A stretch of DNA of 64,000 nt from contig NZ_JALDAX010000014.1 of NCBI RefSeq assembly GCF_022698145.1, positions 62,001-126,000 of the forward strand, in the 5' to 3' direction. The position numbers and the translations under genes are program-made. The stretch comes from Streptomyces spinosisporus (GTDB taxonomy: Bacteria; Actinomycetota; Actinomycetes; Streptomycetales; Streptomycetaceae). The stretch's first letter is position 1. Each line of letters begins with the position of its first letter. Under the pieces are notes generated by a model, which saw nothing but the letters and a program-made list of their open reading frames with translations, was not told the DNA's origin and did no database searches. Below are positions 50,799-59,871 of the stretch, piece by piece.

Positions 50799-52610
50799 TC
50801 ACCAATCGGGGCCGGCCCCTTCGGCGCGGAAGTGCGGTTCCTCCAGGTCCTGCACATGGATGAGAAGGGAGTGCGGTCCGGAGGCGGAATCCGCGACGAC
50901 GCTGTTGCGCATCGACACCCATACATACGTCCTGTCGTTTCGCCTGAGACGTATCTCCGCCCTGCCCCCTTCGGCCGACGTGCGCAACAAGGTTTCGATG
51001 TCCTCAGGATGGACGAGATCGGAAAAGGAATGCCGTCGCAGCTCAGTTGCCGATTCGTCCAACATCCGGCACAGCGCAGCGTTCGTGCGCAGGATCCTGC
51101 CCGGTTCCTCACCGGTGAGTTCGGCGATGGCCATACCTGACGGCGCGTACTCGAATGCCTGCCGGAAGGACTCTTCGCTGGCACGCAGCGCGTGCTGTTC
51201 GCGCTCGACGCGCGCCAGTGCGTGTTGCATGTTCGCTCGCAACTGAGCGTTGCTGATGGCGACCGCGGCGTGCGCGGCATACACCTGCAGCGCCTCGCGT
51301 CCCCACGCACCCGGGCGTCGGCCATTACGTGGTCGTTCGACCGAAATGACACCGATGAGGTCATCGAAATCCGTGCCACCGGCGGAGTACATCGGAGCGA
51401 ACAGACGGTCGTTAGGGTGCCACTGATCGGCGTGTAGCGGTTCAGGGGCTTCCGTGAACCACTGGGGCACGTCGTCGTTGTCGAGCACCCATCCCTCCGT
51501 ATAAGGAATGAATCGCAACGTGCCCCAGCTCTCACCCATCGACAGGCGGCGTTTCCACGACGCCCTTGAGCCGACACGGCCCGTGATGAGTGCCTCAGCG
51601 GCCTGGTTGCCGGCAAGCGCGGCAACAACCAGATCCCCGTCCGGCCGCACCAGATTGAGCGCGGCCAGTTCGTAGCCAAGTCCGGCGACAATGCCATCGA
51701 TGACAGTCTGGAGCGTGTCGGCAAGGCTTTGCGCCGGTGCGACCTGTTGAATCAGCTGGTCCAACAGACTGCGTAGCGTCGCCAGTCGGACATACGGCTC
51801 CGACTCGGTCGCTCCTGCGGTTGCCTCACCGGCTGACTGATCGACAGGCCACACACTGAAATTGGGTTTTGGGGCAGCCGCTGGGGGCCGGTAAGCCCTG
51901 TTGCGCAGGAAGGGGACGCCACCCAGGCCGTCCCGGCACAGACGGTGCGGTTCGGGCATCCCTTTGAGACGCAACTCCAGATGCAGCCGGTTGTATATCG
52001 TGTCCAGGTCGAGGAACTCGGCTCCCTCCAACACCCCGTTGTCTATGAGCCTGATGAGTTCGCCCGTGAACGCGGTGTACTGCTCTCCGGGCGGGGTGAG
52101 CGCGACTGAATTCTCGGCCGAGGCAACCAGCAGATAGGTGCCCTCCACTTCAAGGGCCGCCTCGGCCGCCTGCACACCGAAGGCTCGCGCGCTGTAGCAG
52201 CAGTCGACGATGACGACTTTGCGGGCGGCCGGACTGTGCTCTATCGAGCGTCGTATCCATTCGAACGGCGCCGCCGTGTCATGCACCGAGACACGGTCGC
52301 TGTCGGCCACGGCCAGGCAGAGTTGTCCGGTGCGCGGTTCGATGAGCCCATGACCCGCGTAGTACACGATCAGGGCATCCGTTGCCTCCTGCGCAGCCTC
52401 GGCCACGGGCTTGGAGAGTTGGCGCGGCGTCTGCGGGTTGATGACCGTGTGGCAGTGCTCCAACGGCAGTCCAAGGATCTCCGAGCGGGTGAATGCCTCG
52501 GCGAGCGTCATCGCGCTCCGCTCCACGGCCGGCAGGTTACTGAGCGTCTCGTATGCGCCGGCGCCGATGAACACCGCTCGGGACGCGTCCGGATCAGGCG
52601 GAGCTGTCAT
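50799..52610 (-). CDS. Caspase-fold protease fused to GAF and PAS domains
   Basis: Protein of 603 residues. Residues 10-245 form a peptidase C14 caspase-like domain: catalytic His87 in YYAGHGL and Cys138 in VIVDCCYSARAF, with SAENSVAL downstream. A linker follows, then a GAF domain (about 320-455, VIDGIVAGLGYELAALNLVR to AHAAVAISNAQL). A PAS domain is at about 475-590 (FRQAFEYAPSGMAIAEL, LVHPEDIE, RLRRNDRTYVWVSMRNSVV). No GGDEF, EAL or kinase domain follows. ATG 52610 has GGAGAA upstream and lies inside the last codons of the EACC1 gene. It is probably a protease effector whose activity is gated by ligand sensing through GAF/PAS. Confidence 0.85.
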   Translation of the reverse strand: MTAPPDPDASRAVFIGAGAYETLSNLPAVERSAMTLAEAFTRSEILGLPLEHCHTVINPQTPRQLSKPVAEAAQEATDALIVYYAGHGLIEPRTGQLCLAVADSDRVSVHDTAAPFEWIRRSIEHSPAARKVVIVDCCYSARAFGVQAAEAALEVEGTYLLVASAENSVALTPPGEQYTAFTGELIRLIDNGVLEGAEFLDLDTIYNRLHLELRLKGMPEPHRLCRDGLGGVPFLRNRAYRPPAAAPKPNFSVWPVDQSAGEATAGATESEPYVRLATLRSLLDQLIQQVAPAQSLADTLQTVIDGIVAGLGYELAALNLVRPDGDLVVAALAGNQAAEALITGRVGSRASWKRRLSMGESWGTLRFIPYTEGWVLDNDDVPQWFTEAPEPLHADQWHPNDRLFAPMYSAGGTDFDDLIGVISVERPRNGRRPGAWGREALQVYAAHAAVAISNAQLRANMQHALARVEREQHALRASEESFRQAFEYAPSGMAIAELTGEEPGRILRTNAALCRMLDESATELRRHSFSDLVHPEDIETLLRTSAEGGRAEIRLRRNDRTYVWVSMRNSVVADSASGPHSLLIHVQDLEEPHFRAEGAGPDW

Positions 52611-53004
52611 CGTCGCCGTTCTCCGCCCCGTCGGCCAGCAACTCGATGAGACGCCTCGCTTCATCCGGCGAGGATCCCGAGATCGTGACGCTCTGGCCGT
52701 CCGGCCGCTGAAAGGTGATCGTCGGAGGCTGCGGACGCGTGCCACGCCAGGCCATCACCGAAAGGGCAAGAGACGCGGCGTTGAAGCCACTGCCGATGAC
52801 CAAGGACAACAGGTCGACCACGTCCCCCTGTGCTCCAGGCGGCGCGGATCGTGATGCGTGGAGACTTGGCCTGGCCCAGCGACGAGCGGCGGCGTCCAAC
52901 AACAGCCAATCGTGCAACGCCCGAAGCTCACGCTCCGATCTGTCCAGGCATCGCACACTCAGATCGACCCGCACAGGCACCCCCGCCCAACCCCCAAGAC
53001 GCAC
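52594..53004 (-). CDS. EACC1-like effector-associated constant component
   Basis: Protein of 136 residues. It starts with a short alpha-beta region (RVDLSVRCLDRSERELRALHDWLL). A hydrophobic segment that may span the membrane follows (DLLSLVIGSGFNAASLALSVMAW, residues 64-86). The C-terminal strand-helix is TITFQRPDGQSVTISG then DEARRLIELL. This is the pattern of EACC1, a small protein encoded directly ahead of effectors in actinobacterial conflict systems. It overlaps the caspase gene by 17 bp. The start (GTG 53004, or a GTG 24-30 bases further in) is uncertain. Confidence 0.78.
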   Translation of the reverse strand: MRLGGWAGVPVRVDLSVRCLDRSERELRALHDWLLLDAAARRWARPSLHASRSAPPGAQGDVVDLLSLVIGSGFNAASLALSVMAWRGTRPQPPTITFQRPDGQSVTISGSSPDEARRLIELLADGAENGDDDSSA

Positions 53005-53187
53005 AACGGCACTTGCCAGGCTATCGGGAAGTAGAGCAGGTCAATAACATGTCGTACTGCCTGCGACACGCTCCGGTGCAGCAGGGCTTCTGACGCCGCA
53101 CCGCGGACCTCGGCCGAGATGCGTTGCCTTGCGATCGGCCGGCAGCGCATCATGATGTCTCCGTCTACGGGACCCGAAACGCGCCGC
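53005..53187. other. Gap between EACC1 and glycosidase genes, nothing recognised
   Basis: 183 bases, presumably containing the EACC1-caspase promoter on the minus strand. No clear hexamers, repeats or ORF were seen. Confidence 0.35.
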
Positions 53188-55095
53188 TCAGCCCCCGGCC
53201 CCTAGCCCCAAAGCCGTTCGCAAAGCCCAAGGCGTTGCCGCCGCCCAGGCCTGGGGGGAGCAGGAGTGGGGGTAGGGCACGGGGCGGGGGGTGGTGGATT
53301 TGGCGTAGCCGGCCAGGACTTCTGGTAGGCGGTAGTTGTTGTGGGCGGCCACCTCGATGAAGCCTTGGGCGACCGCGTGGGCCTCGTCCGTGAGGCCGTG
53401 GCGGGCCAGGCCGAGGGTGATCAGGGCGTTGTCGTGCGGCCAGGCGCTGCCGCGGTGGTAGGAGAGCGGGTGGTAGGGCTTCTGGTCGGCGGCCAGGGTG
53501 CGGATCGCCCAGCCGGAGAAGAAGTCCGGTTGCAGGAGGCGGTGTCCGACCCGGCGGGCGTGTTCGGCGTCGAGGATGCCGGACCACAGCAGGTGCCCCG
53601 CGTCGGAGGCCAGGGCGTCGACCTGGCGGCCGTGGCCGTCGAGGGCGAGGGCCGGGAAGTCGGTGGTCGGCATCCAGAAGTCGTTCAGGAAGCGGGTGCG
53701 CAGATCTGCGGCGATGTGCCGCAGGCGGTGCGCGTAGTCCTCGTCCTGCCAGACGGCGGCGGCGAGTTGGGCGGTGCGTTGCAGGGCGTCGTAGGCGTAA
53801 CCCTGTGCTTCCGAGACGGCGATGGGACCTTCGGCCTGCGTGCCGTCGGTGAAGCAGATCGCTCCCGCGGAGTCCTTCCAGTTCTGGTTGACCAGGCCGT
53901 TGGGGTCGGGTTCGTAGACGAGGTAGCCGTGTCGGTCGAGGCCGCCGTCGGTGAGCATCCAGTCGACGGCCCGGCGGGCGTGTTGTTCAAGGCGAAGCGC
54001 CAGGGCCGATTCGCCGGTGGTCTCGTAGTGGGCGTGGAGGAGTACCAGGAAGAGTGGGGTCGCGTCGACGGCGCCGTAGTAGCGGCCGTAGGGCACTTGG
54101 CGGAAGTGGGCGAGTTCGCCGTGGCGGGTCTCGTGGACGATACGGCCCGGCTGTTCACCGCTGTCCGGGTGGTGGGAGCGCCCCTGGGTGGCGGCGAGCG
54201 CGCTCAGGGTCGCGGCAGCCGTCTCGGGGCGGTACGGCAGCAGGAAGTACGACGTCAGCAGTGAGTCGCGGCCGAAGAGGGTCAGGAACCAGGGGATGCC
54301 GGCCGCGGGGACCTGGACCTCTTCGCCGTCGACTCCGGTGACGGTGATGGTGAGCAGGTCCAGGTCGTGCAGGCCCCGTTCGCAGGCGCGCGTCAGGTCG
54401 TCGGTGGCCGGGGCGGCTGTGTGCCTCGGCCGGGGTGAGGTGGGCGCCGCGTCCGGCATGCCGTGCGGGTGGGCGCGGACGGTGAGGTGGAGCTCGGCCT
54501 CTGCGTGTGCGGCGAGTTCCAGCTCCCAGCTCATGATCTGCGCGCCGCCACTGACGTCCTTGATGGCTGTCGGGGTGGGCCGGGCCGTCACGGTGGTGCG
54601 GGAGTGCCAGTCCTCGCGGCGGTAGTCGAAGTCCAGGCCCTCGGCCGTCCTGCGGATCTCGATGTGGGCGCCGGGTTTGGCGTAGTGGCGGTCGTCGGCG
54701 CGCAGTTCGAAGAGGTCGGCGAAGTCGGCGTCGACGGTGAGGTCGACCCGGGCGGTGACGGGAGAGGGTCGGTTGCTGACCAGGCGCAGGTGTTCCGTCA
54801 ACGTCCCTGCCGTCACCCTCTGTTCGCGGAAGACCGTGTACGCGGGCGGGTTGTCACGTGTGCCCTGCGGGGTGAGGACGCAGGTGGCCGTGTTGTCGGT
54901 GTCGGCGGTGGCGGGCACCAGGGCGGACGGTTCGGCGCCGTCGACGGTCAGCCGCCAGCGGCTGAGGTGGCGGGCGTCGCGCAGGAACAGTCCGTCGGGT
55001 GCCGTGCCCCGGGTGCCGCTGATGCCGCCCCCCGCATCGAGGCGGGCGAAGGTGGCGTCCCGGACCAGCTGGACGCGGTCGCCGGCCGGGCTCAT
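53188..55095 (-). CDS. Glycogen-debranching-type glycoside hydrolase (amylo-alpha-1,6-glucosidase fold)
   Basis: Protein of 635 residues. A debranching-enzyme N-terminal beta domain (residues ~10-200: GLFLRDARHLSRWRLTVDG) is followed by an (alpha/alpha)6 barrel with GIPWFLTLFGRDSLLTSYFLLPY, the acidic AGAICFTDGTQAEGPIAVSEAQGYAYDAL and HRGSAWPHDNALI. It lacks a signal peptide, so it acts on imported oligosaccharide. AAGGAG precedes ATG 55095, which overlaps the upstream glycosidase stop by 4 bp. It is the last gene in the left arm of the sugar cluster. Confidence 0.83.
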   Translation of the reverse strand: MSPAGDRVQLVRDATFARLDAGGGISGTRGTAPDGLFLRDARHLSRWRLTVDGAEPSALVPATADTDNTATCVLTPQGTRDNPPAYTVFREQRVTAGTLTEHLRLVSNRPSPVTARVDLTVDADFADLFELRADDRHYAKPGAHIEIRRTAEGLDFDYRREDWHSRTTVTARPTPTAIKDVSGGAQIMSWELELAAHAEAELHLTVRAHPHGMPDAAPTSPRPRHTAAPATDDLTRACERGLHDLDLLTITVTGVDGEEVQVPAAGIPWFLTLFGRDSLLTSYFLLPYRPETAAATLSALAATQGRSHHPDSGEQPGRIVHETRHGELAHFRQVPYGRYYGAVDATPLFLVLLHAHYETTGESALALRLEQHARRAVDWMLTDGGLDRHGYLVYEPDPNGLVNQNWKDSAGAICFTDGTQAEGPIAVSEAQGYAYDALQRTAQLAAAVWQDEDYAHRLRHIAADLRTRFLNDFWMPTTDFPALALDGHGRQVDALASDAGHLLWSGILDAEHARRVGHRLLQPDFFSGWAIRTLAADQKPYHPLSYHRGSAWPHDNALITLGLARHGLTDEAHAVAQGFIEVAAHNNYRLPEVLAGYAKSTTPRPVPYPHSCSPQAWAAATPWALRTALGLGAGG

Positions 55096-56447
55096 GGGGT
55101 GGGCTCCTTGGGGTCGGCGCACAGCAGGTCGAGCGTGAGCGCGGCGGTCCACGAGAAGTGCCGGGCGCCGCGCGGGCGGCCGGTCGCGGGGTCGACGTAC
55201 TCGGCGAACCCGGTGGCGCCGGCCTCGGTGACGAAGGCCGACCGCAGGGCTGTGGCCTCGGCGTCCAGGGCGTGGGTGTGCAGGCCTTGGTGGATCAGCC
55301 AGGCGGTGTTGAACCAGGCGGGACCGCGCCAGTAGCGGTGCGCGTCGAAGGCGTGGCCGCGCAGGTCGTAGCTGGGGACCAGGCCGGTGGCCGGTGCGGT
55401 GAAGCTCGGGCCGGTGAGGGTGTCGAGCAGACGGTCGACGATGTGCGGCGGCAGGTCCGGGACGAGCAGCGGGACGAGTCCGCTGACGCTGCTCTCCTCG
55501 ACCAGGGTGTCCGTGATCAGGTCACGGGCGCGGAAGATGCCCGCCGGCTCGTCCCACAGACGGGCGACCAGGCGCCGGGTGAGCGCCTCGGCGCGTGCGG
55601 TGTGCACGGTCGCGTCGGCGCCCGTCTCGCGTGCCATGGCGGCCAGCGCCCGCTCGCTGACGATCAGCAGGGCGTTGAAGCAGGGGTCTTCCACGGCGAA
55701 GGCGAACCGGGCCGCCCGGTCGTCGTAGCCCGCGTCGCGGTAGTCGGCGGCGAGGCGGACGTAGCGGCCGTAGTCCAGGTCGGTGGGCCGGTCGGCGGGG
55801 TGGCCGTGGTCGAGGTCCGCCCGCTGGAAGGCGTCCGGCGGGGCCGGCTCGATCCGGCGCAGCGCCTCGTCCCAGCAGGGGCTGTTGTCCATGCCGGGCT
55901 CCCAGGGGTGGACCACCGCGGCCAGGCCGGCGCCGCCGAGGTCGCGGCGGGCCAGGAGGTAGTCGTGCCAGGCGGACAGGCGTGGCAGGACCCGGTGGAG
56001 GAAGCCGCGCCGGCGGGACTCGACCGGGTCCGCGCGGTGCACGAGCCAGGCGGCCAGCGCGTGCACCGGGGGCTGCACGATGCCGGAGGTCTCGGCGGCC
56101 GCCGGTGCGCCCGCGGCCCGGCCTGCGGCGGAGGAGCGCCAGAAGTCGGGGCTCGGGAAGTAGGCGTCGTAGGGCAGCGCGGGGTTGAACACTATGTGCG
56201 GGATGCGTCCGTCGGCCCACTGCCCGGCGAGCAGGGATTCCAGTTCCTGCTGGGCGCGGCGTGCGGAGAGGTGGCGCAGGCCGATGGCGATGAACGCGGA
56301 GTCCCAGCTCCACTGGTGCGGGTAGAGGGTGCGGGAGGGAACGGTGGAGGTGCCGGTCCAGTTGTCGATCAGGACCCGCGCCGCACCGCGCCGCAGTGTC
56401 AGGGCTGCGGCGTCGGTGGGCGCGGGCCGGTCCAGGAGGGACTTCAC
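55092..56447 (-). CDS. GH63/MGH1-like (alpha/alpha)6-barrel glycoside hydrolase
   Basis: Protein of 451 residues. The barrel motifs are PSRTLYPHQWSWDSAFIAIGLRHL (~36-58), VHPWEPGMDNSPCWDEAL with the probable acid Asp (~190-207), and HRYWRGPAWFNTAWLIHQGL (~375). This resembles MGH1/GH63 enzymes acting on mannosyl- or glucosyl-glycerate and related short glycosides. GTG 56447 has AGAGGT upstream and overlaps the isomerase stop by 4 bp (GTGA). Works with the neighbouring debranching-type enzyme. Confidence 0.83.
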   Translation of the reverse strand: MKSLLDRPAPTDAAALTLRRGAARVLIDNWTGTSTVPSRTLYPHQWSWDSAFIAIGLRHLSARRAQQELESLLAGQWADGRIPHIVFNPALPYDAYFPSPDFWRSSAAGRAAGAPAAAETSGIVQPPVHALAAWLVHRADPVESRRRGFLHRVLPRLSAWHDYLLARRDLGGAGLAAVVHPWEPGMDNSPCWDEALRRIEPAPPDAFQRADLDHGHPADRPTDLDYGRYVRLAADYRDAGYDDRAARFAFAVEDPCFNALLIVSERALAAMARETGADATVHTARAEALTRRLVARLWDEPAGIFRARDLITDTLVEESSVSGLVPLLVPDLPPHIVDRLLDTLTGPSFTAPATGLVPSYDLRGHAFDAHRYWRGPAWFNTAWLIHQGLHTHALDAEATALRSAFVTEAGATGFAEYVDPATGRPRGARHFSWTAALTLDLLCADPKEPTP

Positions 56448-57244
56448 GCGCCGGACCTCTTGAGGAATGCGGGGACGGAACGGACGGCCTCGACGGGGTC
56501 GCCCGTCAGCCGGCATTCGAGGGCGAGGTGGCCGTCGTAGCCGATGGTGTGCAGGGCGCCGAGCCAGGCGGGCCAGTCGAGGTGGCCCGCGCCGGGCTGG
56601 AAGCGGTTGGAGTCGGAGACCTGGGCGTGTCCGATGACGTCGGCGTGCGCGAGGATCGCGGCGGCGGGGTCGGCCTCCTCGATGTTCATGTGGTAGCTGT
56701 CGATGCCGATGCGGATCGAGTCCAGGCCGGTCGCGCGGATCAGGTCGGCGGCCTGTTCCAGGCGGTTGACCATGTGGTCCTCGTACCGGTTGAGGGGCTC
56801 CAGGAAGAGGGTGACGCCCTCCTCGCGGGCGTGTTCGCCCAGCTCGGCGAGGCCGGTCAGCAGCACCTCGCGGTCCTCGGCCTCGCTGCGCGGGGGTTCG
56901 AAGGGCGGCAGGCGGCGGGAGAACATGCCGTACGAGGCCGGGGTCTGCGCGCCGCGGCCGCCGATCTCGGCGATCACGGTGAGCTGGGACTTCATCTGGT
57001 CGATGGCGTCGCGCCGCAGGTCGGCGTCGAAGGCGCCGAAGAAGTGCAGCATGTCGACGCAGACGGTGGGCATGACGACGCCGTCCTTGCGGGCCTGGCG
57101 CAGTTCGTCGAGGCGGGAGGCGAAGTGCAGGTCGCCCTGGCCGCGCAGTTCGATGGCGTCGTAGCCGGCTTCCTGGGCGAACTCCCACTTGGCCTGCAGG
57201 GTGTCTCCGGGCAGGAGCTGTTCCTGCACCGCGGTCTTGAGCAT
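56444..57244 (-). CDS. Sugar phosphate isomerase/epimerase (xylose isomerase-like TIM barrel)
   Basis: Protein of 266 residues of the AP endonuclease family 2/xylose isomerase-like group. Candidate metal ligands are Glu in TLFLEPLNRYEDHMVN, Asp/His in RIGIDSYHMNIEEAD, His in GHAQVSDSNR and Glu in HLALECRLTG. These enzymes interconvert keto and aldo forms of sugars, inosose or hydroxypyruvate. ATG 57244 has GGAAGG upstream. It is located between the MDR and glycosidase genes of the left arm. Confidence 0.85.
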   Translation of the reverse strand: MLKTAVQEQLLPGDTLQAKWEFAQEAGYDAIELRGQGDLHFASRLDELRQARKDGVVMPTVCVDMLHFFGAFDADLRRDAIDQMKSQLTVIAEIGGRGAQTPASYGMFSRRLPPFEPPRSEAEDREVLLTGLAELGEHAREEGVTLFLEPLNRYEDHMVNRLEQAADLIRATGLDSIRIGIDSYHMNIEEADPAAAILAHADVIGHAQVSDSNRFQPGAGHLDWPAWLGALHTIGYDGHLALECRLTGDPVEAVRSVPAFLKRSGA

Positions 57245-57264
57245 GTGAGGGGGCCTTCCGGGTT

Positions 57265-58311
57265 TCAGAATTCCAGCACGACCTGCAGCGCGTCGGCCGG
57301 GCGTTCGTCGAGCAGCACGTAGGCGTCGGCGGCGTCGGCGACCGGGACGACATGGCTGACGAGAGAGGCGACGTCCACCTGTCCCTCGGCGACCAGGCGC
57401 AGGAACGTCTGCTGGAGGCGTTCGACGGTCCAGCGGTGGGACAGCTGCGGGGGGACGCCGCCGATCTGAGAGCACACGAGCTGGACGCGGTTGTGGTGGA
57501 ACTCGTCGCCGAGGCGCAGTCCGACGCCGTCGCCCTGATAGAAGCCGGAGGCCACGACGCGGCCGCCGGCGGCGACCGAGCGCAGCGCCTCGTGCAGGGC
57601 GGGGTAGGCGCCGCTGATCTCGATGGCCAGGTCCGCGCCGAGTCCGCCGGTGGCCTCGCGGATGCGTTCGGCGACGGCGTCGGTGCGGGCGTTGAGGGTG
57701 TGCTGGGCGCCGTAGTGCTTGGCGGTCTCCAGACGGCCGTCGAGGGCGTCGACGGCGGTGACCCGGGCGCCGTTGAGCTGGGCGAGGCGGGTGGTGAGCA
57801 GTCCGATGACGCCCTGTCCGAAGACGGCGACGTCCTCGCCGAGGTGGATGTCGCCGGCCAGGACGGCGTTGTAGGCGATGGCGCCGACGCGGGCGAAGGC
57901 GCCGGCCAGCGGTTCGAGCCCGGCGGGCAGGGTGTGGCCGATCATCCGCTCGGCGGGGACGATGCCTTCGCTGCGGTGGCCCCAGATGCCCCACACCAGG
58001 TCGCCCACGTCCGGCAGGCCGGGGGTGCCCGCGAGGTCGGGGGCGATGTCGACGACCTCGCCGACCTCCGAGTAGCCCCAGCCCGCGACGGGGTACTGGA
58101 TGCCGGCGGCGCCGTCGCGGAACAGCCGCGCCTCGGGGTCCCAGGTGCGGGTCAGGTAGGGGTTGGTGCCGCGGTAGGCGGTGAGTTCGGTACCGGCCGA
58201 GATGCCCGAGTAGCGGGTGCGGACCCTGAGGTGTCCGGCGGGCAGTTCCGCTCTGACCTGCTCGGTTACCTCCACCTGGCGGGGGCCGGTGAATTGGACG
58301 ACGCGTTCCAC
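57265..58311 (-). CDS. Medium-chain dehydrogenase (alcohol/polyol type)
   Basis: Protein of 348 residues. The GroES-like domain has YSGISAGTELTAYRGT, where catalytic-zinc dehydrogenases carry Cys, so this member may lack or change the zinc site. The NAD-binding motif is VAVFGQGVIGLLTTRLAQL. GTG 58311 has CGGAG upstream. First gene of the left arm, divergent from the ABC importer genes. Likely oxidises a hydroxyl of the imported sugar or its product. Confidence 0.83.
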   Translation of the reverse strand: MERVVQFTGPRQVEVTEQVRAELPAGHLRVRTRYSGISAGTELTAYRGTNPYLTRTWDPEARLFRDGAAGIQYPVAGWGYSEVGEVVDIAPDLAGTPGLPDVGDLVWGIWGHRSEGIVPAERMIGHTLPAGLEPLAGAFARVGAIAYNAVLAGDIHLGEDVAVFGQGVIGLLTTRLAQLNGARVTAVDALDGRLETAKHYGAQHTLNARTDAVAERIREATGGLGADLAIEISGAYPALHEALRSVAAGGRVVASGFYQGDGVGLRLGDEFHHNRVQLVCSQIGGVPPQLSHRWTVERLQQTFLRLVAEGQVDVASLVSHVVPVADAADAYVLLDERPADALQVVLEF

Positions 58312-58368
58312 GGATGACTCCGGAAGGGTTGCGAGTGCGGTTGCGTCGACAATATCTGCAACTTATGT

Positions 58369-58380
58369 CTTGTCAACAAG
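58369..58380. promoter_or_regulatory. Palindrome in the divergent sugar-cluster promoter region
   Basis: CTTGTCAACAAG: CTTGT/ACAAG arms around two bases, centred 57-63 bp from both the dehydrogenase and the binding-protein starts. It is likely bound by the ROK regulator at 61773. On the plus strand it overlaps TTGTCA, a possible -35 (TGAGAT follows after 17 bases). Confidence 0.55.
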
Positions 58381-58436
58381 CAAAAGTGATGCTGAGATGC
58401 GTGCGCAGTAGACGTAAGTCGGAACGAGGACATGCA

Positions 58437-59840
58437 ATGCGCACCAGGAGCCGGCGATCAAGCGCGATCGCGGTGGGCATCACCGCAGCCCTGACAGTGG
58501 GGCTGCTCTCGGGCTGCTCCAGCAGCACGGGACCGGGAAAGCCGGACAAGGAGATCACCGTCTGGTCCCAGGAGAACCTTCCGGACCGCGTCGCGGTCAC
58601 CCAGAAGATCATCAAGGGGTTCGAGAAGAAGACCGGCGTCAAGGTGCACCTCGTCGGGGTCGACGAGGGCCAGATGCCCCAACTGATCATGTCGGCCGCC
58701 GCGTCGGGCACACTCCCCGACGTCATCGGCGCCGCCCCCATGGGCCAGGTCTGGCAGATGTACAGCAACGGCCTGCTCAACACCACGATCCCGCGGCAGA
58801 TCATCGGCGAGCTGGGCCGCAGCACCTTCAACGCCAACGCCCTGCAGCTGACCTCGGACGGTGCCACCAGCCTGGGCGTGCCCTCCGACGCCTGGCTGCA
58901 GCTGCTGGTCTACCGCAAGGACCAGCTCGACCAGAAGCACCTGCCGGTCCCCGACACCTACGCCAAGGCGACCGCCGCGGCCAAGGCGCTGACCACCAAG
59001 GGCCGGTACGGCATGTCGGCGGCCACCGACCCCAGTGACGTCTTCACCTCCCAGAGTTTCGAGAGCCTCGCCCTCGCCGACGACTGCCAACTCGTCGACG
59101 ATGCGCACCAGGTCGCCCTGGACTCGCCGCAGTGCCAAACGGCGTTCTCCACCTACGACAAGCTCGCCCGCGACTACGGTGCCGCCGGCACCCAGACCGT
59201 GGACTCCACCCGCGCCACCTACTTCGCCGGGCAGTCGTCGATGATCATCTGGTCCTCGTTCCTGCTGGACGAGCTCGCCGGACTGCGCAAGGACGCGCTG
59301 CCCAGCTGTTCTCAGTGCAAGAAGGACCCGCGTTACCTGTCCGACCACAGTGGCATCGTCACCGCGATGAAGGGCCCCGACGCCACGGAGGCGGCCCAGT
59401 TCGGCGAGATCACCTCCTGGGTGACGACCAAGACCGCCGAGACCGCGGCCTCCCGCCAGTTCATCGAGTACATGATGGGCACGGGCTACGAGTCCTGGTT
59501 CGGCATGGCACCCGAGGGCAAGATCCCCGTCCGCAACGGCACCGCCGCACAGCCGCAGCGCTACCTGGACGCATGGCGCCACAGCACGATCGGCGTCGAC
59601 ACCAAGAAGCCCTTCGACCAGGTGTATCCGCCGAGCCTGCTCAACCAACTCGCCGCCGGCGTCAGCCACATGCGGCGCTGGGGCATCACGCAGGGCGAGG
59701 GAGCGCTCGTCGGCGCCACCAACGGCGAACTGCCCGTGCCCAAGGCCATCGGCGCCATGACCAGCGGGCAGACCTCCCCGTCCGAGGCGGCCCGCCAGGC
59801 CGACGACGACGTCGCCGCCCTGCAGAAGTCCCTCCAGTAG
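58437..59840 (+). CDS. ABC transporter sugar-binding lipoprotein
   Basis: Protein of 467 residues. A lipoprotein signal with lipobox LLSGC (Cys near residue 26) is followed by EITVWSQENLPDRV and the extracellular solute-binding protein family 1 fold. ATG 58437 follows GAGGAC; the longer frame to 58314 crosses the operator. It is anchored outside the membrane and delivers an oligosaccharide to the two permeases encoded downstream. No ATPase gene is in the cluster, so a shared MsiK-type ATPase probably powers it, as usual in Streptomyces. Confidence 0.9.
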   Translation: MRTRSRRSSAIAVGITAALTVGLLSGCSSSTGPGKPDKEITVWSQENLPDRVAVTQKIIKGFEKKTGVKVHLVGVDEGQMPQLIMSAAASGTLPDVIGAAPMGQVWQMYSNGLLNTTIPRQIIGELGRSTFNANALQLTSDGATSLGVPSDAWLQLLVYRKDQLDQKHLPVPDTYAKATAAAKALTTKGRYGMSAATDPSDVFTSQSFESLALADDCQLVDDAHQVALDSPQCQTAFSTYDKLARDYGAAGTQTVDSTRATYFAGQSSMIIWSSFLLDELAGLRKDALPSCSQCKKDPRYLSDHSGIVTAMKGPDATEAAQFGEITSWVTTKTAETAASRQFIEYMMGTGYESWFGMAPEGKIPVRNGTAAQPQRYLDAWRHSTIGVDTKKPFDQVYPPSLLNQLAAGVSHMRRWGITQGEGALVGATNGELPVPKAIGAMTSGQTSPSEAARQADDDVAALQKSLQ

Positions 59841-59871
59841 CCGCCCGCATGCACGTCGCAAAGGCCCACTC

